From positions 26,097,001-26,161,000 of the forward strand of contig JAZBRS010000023.1 of NCBI GenBank assembly GCA_037176725.1: DNA of 64,000 nt, read 5' to 3'. Below, piece by piece: positions 56,671-64,000 of the stretch; the first letter of the stretch is position 1, and every line of letters starts with the position of its first letter. The translations under genes were made by a program, and so were the position numbers. The notes beneath the pieces were generated by a model. That model was not told where the DNA came from, ran no database searches, and saw only the letters and a list, made by a program, of their open reading frames with translations. Origin of the DNA: Posidonia oceanica (Eukaryota; Streptophyta; Magnoliopsida; Alismatales; Posidoniaceae).

Positions 56671-56795
56671 GGTTTTGATGTGGTTTTGGTTTAGAAAATG
56701 GCTGTGATTTTGGGTTTGGTTTAGGCGTTGGTTTGGAATCCACCAGAGAGAGATTCCACCAATTCAGCCTGTCAAAATGGGGTGTCAACACTGGA

Positions 56796-57560
56796 CAACA
56801 TGATTGCCAAGACCAAAGAGCCCGTGGATCACCTCGCTTATCTGAAGAAGCTCTTTGACCGCTTGAGGAAATACAGACTGCGGCTTAACCCCAACAAATG
56901 CGTATTCAGGGTGTCATCCAGAAAACTCTTGGATACATTGTCAGCTAGAGGGGGATTGAGATGGACCCGAGTAAGGCAAAAGCCATCGTGGAAATGCCAC
57001 CCCCCAGGACTGAAAAGTAGGTCGGAGGCCTGCTAGGGCGATTACAGTATATCAGTCGATTCATTGCGCAGCTTACGCCCACCTACGAGCCAACATTCAA
57101 GCTCCTGAAGAAGAACGCACAAATCAACTAGAGCGAGGAGTGCCAGGCTGCATTCGACAAAATCAAGCAGCTACTGATCAAGTCTCCTGTCTTGGTTCCT
57201 CCCACGCCAGGGAGACCTCTGCTTCTCTACCTTTCTACCACGCAGCATTCCATAGGCACCGTTTTGGGCCAACATGATGAATCAGGTAGAAAGGAGCGTG
57301 CCATCTATTACCTGAGCAAGAAGTTCAACGAATGTGAAGCCAGGTATAGCACCATAGAGAAGACCTGCCTATCTCTTGTCTGGGCCGCATAGAAACTAAG
57401 GCATTATATGATGGCGTACCCAGTTCAGCTCTTATGCCGGCACGACCCCATCAAATTCATCTTCCAGAAGCCAGCCATGGTGGGCAGATGTGTCAAGTGG
57501 CAAGTGTGTTGTCTCAGTACGACATCACCTTTGTCACACAGAAATCCATGAAGGGTCAAG
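56796..57560 (+). pseudogene. pol: RT C-terminal part and Ty3-type RNaseH of element A
   Basis: Reading resumes with MIAKTKEPVDHLAYLKKLFD and LRLNPNKCVF (thumb). The connection follows (GGLLGRLQYISRFIAQL), then the RNaseH-type region RPLLLYLSTTQHSIGTVLGQ, AIYYLSKKFNE and TCLSLVWAA. In-frame TAGs lie at 56946, 57018, 57129 and 57390, and frameshifts near 56925 and 57508. Five bases at 56791-56795 are the duplicated target; the codons on the two sides of LTR G join to a YVD-N reading, so the second Asp of YVDD appears changed to Asn. Confidence 0.88.
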
Positions 57561-58100
57561 GCATGGCGAATCATCTTGCTAACTTTCCTCTACCTGAGTA
57601 CCAGCCCCTCCAAACGCAGTTCCCAGACGAGGACATCCTTTTTGCAATGAAGGACTCTGAGGAGAAAGACCCAAAGGACCAAGAGCAGTGGCAGCTGTAC
57701 TTTGATGGAGCTGTCAACAAGAAGGGTCGAGGCATAGGCGCAGTGCTGACAATGCCACAGGGGTAAATGATTCCTTTTGCGAGGAAGCTGACTTTCAAAT
57801 GCACCAACAACGAAGCAGAATATGAAGCGTGCATCCTGGGATTGAAGGTCGCCCTCGAGCATAAGGCGCAGAAGCTGCATGTGCATGACGATGCCATGCT
57901 GGTGATATCTCAAGTGAATGGCGACTAGAGAACAAAGGATTCAAAGCTTGTGCCATACCACGAACACCTGCTGAAGCTGATAGAAGAATTTGAAAGCATC
58001 CGCTTCACCTACATGAACAGAGCAAGGAACGCATATGCAGATGCGCTAGCAACCTTGGCATCCTGGCTCAGCATACCTGAAGACTGTGCGGTGGATGTAT
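57561..58100 (+). pseudogene. pol: Second (archaeal-type) RNaseH of element A
   Basis: WQLYFDGAVNKKGRGIGAVL starts the domain. The expected acidic residues are visible in FDGA, NNEAEYEA, HDDAMLVIS and NAYADALA. It is complete, unlike the truncated one in element F. Stops are TAA 57764 and TAG 57926. A second RNaseH acquired next to the original one is a known property of Tat/Ogre elements. The domain is in frame with the integrase that follows. Confidence 0.88.
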
Positions 58101-59395
58101 CAATTACCCGCATAGAGCAGCCTGCGCATTGCATGAGTATAGAAGAGGTAGATCCAGTAGGAGAACAGCCATGGTACCATGACATCAAGGCTTTTCTGGA
58201 ATCTGGCAGCCCCCCACCTGGCACCTCGGCAGCAAATAAGAGAACTTTGGCATGTCTGGCGTCGAAGTATGTGTTAGGGGCAGGGCAGTTATACAGAAGA
58301 TCATACAATCAAATGCTCCTACGCTGCTTGAACAAGTCGGAGGCTGACACGCTGACACGCTGCGGCCCGCATATGAACGACGTCCTCCTGGCCAAGAAAA
58401 TCATGCTCCAAGGCTATTTCTGGTTAACCTTGGAAGCAGACTGCTGCCGGTTTGTGTGTAGATGCCACAACTGCCAGATACATGGTAACTTCATTCGCAC
58501 TCACCAACAACAGCTACACAACATGTCATTGCCATGGCCTTTCTCCACCTAGGGGATCGACGTCATCGGCGTAATACATCCTGCAACTTCAAACGGTCAT
58601 CGCTTCATTTTGGTGGCGATCGACTACTTCACTAAGTGGGTGGAAGCTGCCTCTTACAAAGCTGTCACAACTGCGACGACAGAGAAGTTTATCAGAAACA
58701 ACATCGTCACCTGGTATGGGGTCCCGCACTCCATCATCTCTGATAACGGCACGAATTTCATTGCCAACAGGATCGAGGAGTACCTGTAGAACCTCAAGAT
58801 CAAGCATCACAGGTCCTCACCCTATCGGCCGCAGATGAACGGAGCAGTGGAGTCTGCCAACAAGAACATCATGTAGATCATAAAGAAGATGGCAGAAACC
58901 CACAAGGACTGGCATGACAAGCTTCCGTACGCACTCTAGACGTACCTAACATCAGTCCGGACCTCGACAAGAGTCACCCCGTACTCGCTGGTGTACAGCA
59001 TGGAGACGGTGTTGCCTGTCGAAGTAGAGATCCCCTCACTGCGGATCCTACGAGAAGCTGAACTGGAGGAGGCAGAGTAGGTCGAAGACCGCTGCGTCCA
59101 GCTAAATCTGATTGACGAGCATAGACTACAAGCTATGCACAATGCTCATTGCTACCAGAGGCGGATGGTCAAAGCATACTTGAAGAAAGTTTAGCCTAGA
59201 AGCTTCCAGCCAGGAGATCTTGTTCTGTGTGCCATTCACTTACCTGACGCTCGAAGTAAATTCCGACCCAACTAGCACGACCCCTTTGGGGTCAAGCAAG
59301 AATTCTCGGGCGGCGCAGTAGTTCTTGAGGACATAGACCAGGTTGAGCAGTCTGAGCCGATCAACTCGTGCTACATCAAGAAGTACTATCAGTAG
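58101..59395 (+). pseudogene. pol: Integrase of element A
   Basis: The N-terminal zinc-binding part is GPHMNDVLLAKKI with CRCHNCQIHGN. The catalytic core shows the D,D,E set in GIDVIG (near 58556), SDNGTNF (near 58740) and GAVESANKN (near 58845). The C-terminal part contains FQPGDLVLCAIH, and the frame ends in YIKKYYQ-stop (59393-59395). In-frame stops are at 58550, 58787, 58874, 58937, 59078, 59192 and 59273, all TAG where Trp or Gln is expected. The length and order are normal, so only point decay has destroyed it. Confidence 0.9.
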
Positions 59396-59767
59396 CTTGA
59401 GGCGACCCTCGCTTTGCAGATCCCCCCATCCTATTCCGTCTTTTGCATCTTCACCTACTGTATATCTGCATATCTTCTTTGTCCCATCCCTTGCATCTCT
59501 ACCCCTGTACATCTTCATACATCTCTCTGTCCTATCTCTTGCATTTTCACCATTGTACAACTCCATGCATTCCTCCCTTTTCAAGCAAATCTTCTTCAAA
59601 AATCAAAAAAAAAAAATCATCATCATTATCAATCCGTCGTGCATAACATTCAGCCTAGTGATGAAAACCGGAAGTGCTTGCCTGCTCTAGAAGGAGTCTA
59701 CCCGACCTCACCTGACACTACTTAGATGTCTTAGCTGGTGAGGGAGCCACCACTTAGTGAGCACAGG
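59396..59767. other. Spacer between integrase and LTR H
   Basis: C/T-rich sequence contains an A-run (59603-59615). No antisense gene or minisatellite is present, unlike element F. A purine-rich stretch GGTGAGGGAG (59736-59745) is not adjacent to the LTR start, so the polypurine tract is uncertain. Confidence 0.5.
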
Positions 59768-62700
59768 TGTTGACACCCCATTTCGACATGCTGAATCAAC
59801 TGGAATTCTCTGGTGACTTCTGGATCCAAATCTAGGTCCAAACCTACACATTCCTTTCCATCCTTCTCTCCAAAACAAGCCCAAACTTAACCTAGAATCA
59901 CACTTCTTTCCCAAGCCCAAAAACTATCCAAAAATCATAGGAAAACTCACCATTCCCAACTTAGCAAACCTACCCAAAAACCCTCAAACTTTCAAATCAA
60001 AACCACTCCCAAAAATCCTAGAAAACCTAGGCAAAACTACCCTTTTTCTACACCTCAAAACGCTTCCAAAACTTTTCCAAAACCAAACCCAGATCCTAAG
60101 TCCAATACTAGAGACCCTAGGCCACATACTTCCCAAATTTCAGCTCTTTTCTAAACCTCTAACTCCTTCATTTCACCAAATTATCCTTTTCTCTCTCTTG
60201 GATTATTCTTTTCTCACTCCTCTCTCTCTCCTGATTATCTTCCTTCTTTTCACCCCCTTTCTCTCTCTTCTCCTTGCCTGGCTATGGGCCTACCTTGTGC
60301 ATCTATCTCTTCTGAATCTTATTTCTATTTTTATTTTATTTTTAGCTTATTTCTTGATTTTCCAATATTTATTTTCCTTCAACTACTCTCTTTCTTCACC
60401 ACTCCTTCATTTCTCCTCTTTCTTCTTCCTTTTTCTTTTCTTTTCCTCTCTTCTACTAAATCTTCAAAAAACCCTTAAAAACCTTTAAAACTCTAAAACA
60501 AAAGGAAAACAAACCAAAACCCTAAGAAAAATAATTAAAAACATTAAACAAACAATTAAAAACAAAAACCTAACCGAATCTAGCTCAAACTAAAAACTAA
60601 GAGTGCAACTTAAAAAATGCAAAACAAACAAAAAGAAAATGCTGTAAAATCAAGGAAAAAACCAAAATATAATCAAAACAAGCAAAGTTAAAAACCCTAC
60701 TAAAAACAATCAAAAAACAAATCCCAAAAAGAAAAAGAACAATTTAAAATGCTAAGGCAAGTAATTAAGAAAAAAAACTTAACTTAACAATCCTAAAAAG
60801 AAACAATTTGAAAACCTAATTAAAAAGAAAAAAACAAACAACTGGAAATCTAAAAGCATTTAATTAAAAACCTAACAAGAAAAACTTAACTAAATATTAA
60901 AAGGTCTTAACAAACAAAATCAAAAACAAATCAAAAAAGACTTAAGGAAAAGACCAAAATCAAAAATCTAAACCTCATCCTAATTAATCTAAAAACAATC
61001 TTTAAAAAACCCTAATCAAAATCCCAAATACTTAACAAGAAAAACATAATTAAAAAATAATTTAAAAAACTTAACAAACATTTAAACAAAATCAAAAACA
61101 ATTTAAAGAAAAGAAAACCCTAAAAACCCTAATCAAAACTAAAACTCTTTAATCCTAATTAACTAATCAAAAACAATCATTAAAAAACTTAATCAAAGTC
61201 CTAACTTAAAATACAACTATTCTAAAAACTTTTATCATCCTTTTCTATTTTTATTTTATTTCTATTTATTTTTATTTCCTTCTTCTTTCCCTTCTTCTTT
61301 CCCTTTCTTCCTTTCTTCCTTTCTTTCTATTTTTCTTTCCTTTTTTTTCCGAGCCCGATCCAGCCCATTCCACCTCTCTCTCTTCCCTTCTTTCTTCCTT
61401 TCTTTTATTTTTTTTCTTTTTCTCCGAGCGCAGCAGGGCCCGGCCCACGCCCTTCAGCCTTCTTCCCTCCTTCTTCTTCTTCTTCTTCTTCCTCCACAGT
61501 TCTTCTTCTCCCGTGCCACCAGTCTCCCTCCTTCTCTTCAAATTTTGATTTCAACTTCTCCCTCCCAATCACTATCAGCTCCAGTCCACCATCCTCCTCT
61601 CTCAGCCTCTCAGTAGGATCTCCGGGGGGCATTAATTGCCGTCACCTCTGCCTGTCCTCGCTACTGCCAACTGCTGCTCCCGCCGGTGGAGGATTTGAAA
61701 TCCACTGCGCGCCCATCACTCCGTGAGCAGCCGATAAAGCCTCCAGCCTTCCCCTCCTTCATCGCCTTTTGATCGTCCAAGAGAGAGCGAGAGAACCCAG
61801 AGCTCAGAGCACCCAAATCCCTTCTTTCCTCCACTGCAAATCAGCATTCTTCTTCCTCTTCTTTTTCATCCGTCTCAGAGCACCCAACACCCAGCAAAAC
61901 CACCTCCACTGCAAATCAGCATCCTTCTTCCTCTTCTTTTTCATCCGTCTCAGAGCACCCAACACCCAGCAAAACCACCTCCAATTTCCTCCCCAAATCC
62001 ACCCAGACCACCAACATTACACCCACCCATCCAGCAACCAAATCCACTCTGAATCTACCTTCCATTCACCCAAAATCCAAGCTAGAATCCATCACTCCAT
62101 CTTCCCAAAATTCCCGTCCCTTTAGCTCACAAAACCCCTCCAAACTACAACCAGAGACTCACCCGAACTCCACCTTCCAGACACACCAGAGCCTTAGCCT
62201 TCATCTCCCCCACAGGCCAAGACCTCCACTTCAAACACCTATGCCCAACTCAGCCAGAAAATCCTTCCAAACCCAAACTTTCTCTCTAGTCCACCATCGG
62301 CCCTTCCCAGCATCCAGAAACACTCACAAACCCTCCAGCAAGTCGCCGAAGCCCTCCATTTGGTCCCAAGAGCAGAGGACACCCACCTCCACCTACTGTT
62401 GTCCACAGAGTACCCACAGAAGCAAAACTCCTCTCCGGGCCGCGAAGCTTCGCTCCGGACATCCAGGAAGCACCGGTGTTCTTCACTGAGTGGTTTCCAT
62501 TGCTTCTGAGCTGACGACGACGTCTGCAACCTCCGGACGACTTCTGCCGGCGTGCTCTGAATCAGCTGACGTCGAGGGAGCGATCCAGTCTGCAAAACAG
62601 GTACCATTCTTCTCCCCTAAGCTAGTTTTCTTCTTCTCTAGCTTTTCTGGCCTTTAGTTTAAGTTTCGCCCCTCCTCCGCCGAGTCGTCGCCGCCGCTTC

Positions 62701-64000
62701 TTCTTCTTCTCCGGCGAGCCTGCGACTGGAAACGTCGCTCCGTGAGTAGAACCGGCTTCCAACCATCGCCCGAGGTCCGCCCAGTTCCCAAGAACTCTCC
62801 GGTGACCTCAGACCGCGACGACGATGCGTCGATCATCGGTTCGACCACCTTCTGGTCTGCAGCTTTCTCCGACCTGCTCCAGGCAGCACCAAGCCACGCC
62901 GACGCTGCTCCGAGGTCCGCCTACCTCCAGTGAAGCTCGCCCGCCCCTCTGCGCCGCATCAGCCTCCCTTCTCCGGCGTTCATGGCCACTGGTAGCTTTT
63001 GCAACAGTGCCATGGCCGCTGTGCTTTTACTGTTCATTTATTTTTCTCTTGGTTGGCAAACTTTACCATAAATTGCATTTTTGGTTTCAGTTTCTAGTTT
63101 ATTACTTTCCAGTCCTGCCTTTGTTTAACATTCATTTAAATCTGAATTTATATCTTATTAAATTGCATGAAAAACTTAAAAAATTGCCTAATTGCAAGTT
63201 AGTCCTTCTACTGTGTTTTCCTTTTAAGTTTATTTTAGTTCAGGTCCTGTAGTTTCTTATTTTTGCACTTCAGTCCTTTAGTTAATAATCTCATTTAATA
63301 TTCTAAGTTTACCTTAGTAAATTGCATTTTTAAACCCTGTCTTTTCCTCTATTTACATTTTAGTCCTCTGATCTGTTAATTATGCATTTATTTTTCATCT
63401 TTTCTTACTGCATTGCATTATTTCCCCATGCATTTTAATTTTTGCACATAGGTCCTTCATCTGCATACACAGCATCTTTTTTTTTACATTTTTTTCCCTT
63501 ATAAAATTGCATTTTAGACCCTGCATGTTTTAAAATTGCACATAGGTCCTCTGCATGTTTATAAAACTCATTTAAATGCATACTTTTGCTTATAAAACTG
63601 CATTTTAGACCCTGTATATTTAAAAATTGCACATAGGTCCTCTGTTTAATTCACAGATCTTTTAAAATCCCAGTTTTCCTTATAAAAATTGCATTTCAAC
63701 CCCTGCATGTTTCAAAATCGCATATTAATCCTCCACATAATTTCAAAACTTATTCAAATGCATGTTTTACCTTATAAAATTGCATTTTAAACCCTGCATT
63801 TTGCAAAATTGCACTCAGACCCTCCAGTTTTCAAAAATCTTGCATATAAACCCCTAACTTTTCAAAATCTTTGCATTTAAGTCCTACTTTTTCAAAACTT
63901 GCATATAGGTTCCTAAGTTTTCTGAAAAGTCATTCTTGGACCCTTTTTTGCATTCCTGCATGCATTTGCACCCATGCATCTTTGCATTTGGCATTTTTGC
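59768..64000 (+). mobile_element. LTR H, plus strand, truncated by window end
   Basis: It begins TGTTGACACCCCATTTCGAC and follows the D/G-type order: AAACCTA-rich U3, a T/C-rich stretch, an A-rich stretch (60480-61230), a GC-rich leader (61440-63000) containing a 75-base tandem duplication (61829-61981), then 'gcacataggtcct' phrases to the window edge. The family block is not reached, so roughly another 1-1.5 kb is missing. It may be the 3' LTR of element A or an independent insertion. Its sequence is of D/G type, not A type, and no adjacent polypurine tract is seen, which favours the latter. Confidence 0.8.
61829..61981 (+). repeat. 75-bp tandem duplication in LTR H leader
   Basis: Two nearly identical copies start CCACTGCAAATCAGCATTCT at 61831 and again at 61906, differing by one base in the compared stretch. 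This looks like a recent replication-slippage event. Confidence 0.85.

Larger units (their letters stand above)
51305..56790 (-). mobile_element. Solo LTR G, 5.5 kb, inserted in the RT active-site codons
   Basis: On the minus strand it starts TGTTGACACCCCATTTTGAC at 56790 and ends ...GGGATTACTACA at 51305. Flanks are GTGGA (51300-51304) and CTGGA (56791-56795), a 5-base target duplication with one mismatch. Inside are the family block (51677-51695), a 30-bp minisatellite (52019-52400), A/T-rich 'gggctaaaatgcaatt' phrases, a GC-rich leader (53920-54500), a T-rich stretch (55160-56000) and a repeated CTAGGTTGAAAAAGTG unit in U3 (56360-56670). No internal coding region or PBS is present, so it is a solo LTR. 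Confidence 0.93.

Noticed and set aside
59736..59767. Polypurine tract of element A before LTR H
   Set aside because: GGTGAGGGAG is over 20 bases from the LTR start and the intervening sequence is mixed, so it does not define a 3' LTR.

Overview
The window is plant nuclear DNA built almost entirely from nested Ty3/gypsy LTR retrotransposons. The elements look like the Tat/Ogre lineage. They have a TGGCGACTCCACTGGGGA-type primer-binding site, LTR termini of the form TGTAGACACC/TGTTGACACC...TACA, a gag-protease-RT-RNaseH plus second (archaeal-type) RNaseH-integrase order, very long LTRs (3-6 kb), antisense genes and minisatellites before the polypurine tract. The host is probably a large-genome angiosperm; the sequence does not fix the species. 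I found no convincing ordinary host gene, tRNA, rRNA or CRISPR array.

Layout. (1) 81-9318 and 37050-46318 are two copies (about 97% identical by eye) of one block: LTR 'A' interrupted by an antisense solo LTR 'B', then PBS, leader and the start of gag. (2) At 9318 copy 1 changes abruptly to a different element 'F': an open RT-RNaseH pol reading frame, then two spliced genes on the minus strand (a plant-mobile-domain-like gene at 12176-15082 and an intact 426-residue gene at 15462-16813), four unrelated minisatellite arrays (17175-19545), a polypurine tract and a ~1-kb 3' LTR starting at 19721. (3) 20990-23387 is a minus-strand LTR 'E' full of short hairpins. (4) 23388-36567 is the 5' half of a minus-strand element 'C': gag remnant, leader, PBS and an LTR of about 2.7 kb. 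A 5.8-kb solo LTR 'D' (28991-34810, perfect CACAG target duplication) sits inside that LTR. (5) From 36568 on, element 'A' copy 2 runs through gag, protease, linker, RT, RNaseH and integrase to 59395. A 5.5-kb antisense solo LTR 'G' is inserted in the codons of the RT YVDD active site. (6) LTR 'H' starts at 59768 and runs off the window.

All gag-pol copies except the pol frame of F carry frameshifts and many in-frame stops. The stops are overwhelmingly TAG where Gln or Trp is expected, usually in CAG/CTG context, as expected from deamination at CHG-methylated cytosines in silenced chromatin. The most unusual content is the pair of intron-containing antisense genes in element F and the recurrent compensated hairpins bracketed by GTT...AAC. 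These hairpins occur in several LTRs and immediately upstream of both antisense genes.

Limits: identities, domain names and boundaries were judged by eye. The left end of LTR B, both junctions around LTR E and the right end of LTR F are not resolved.
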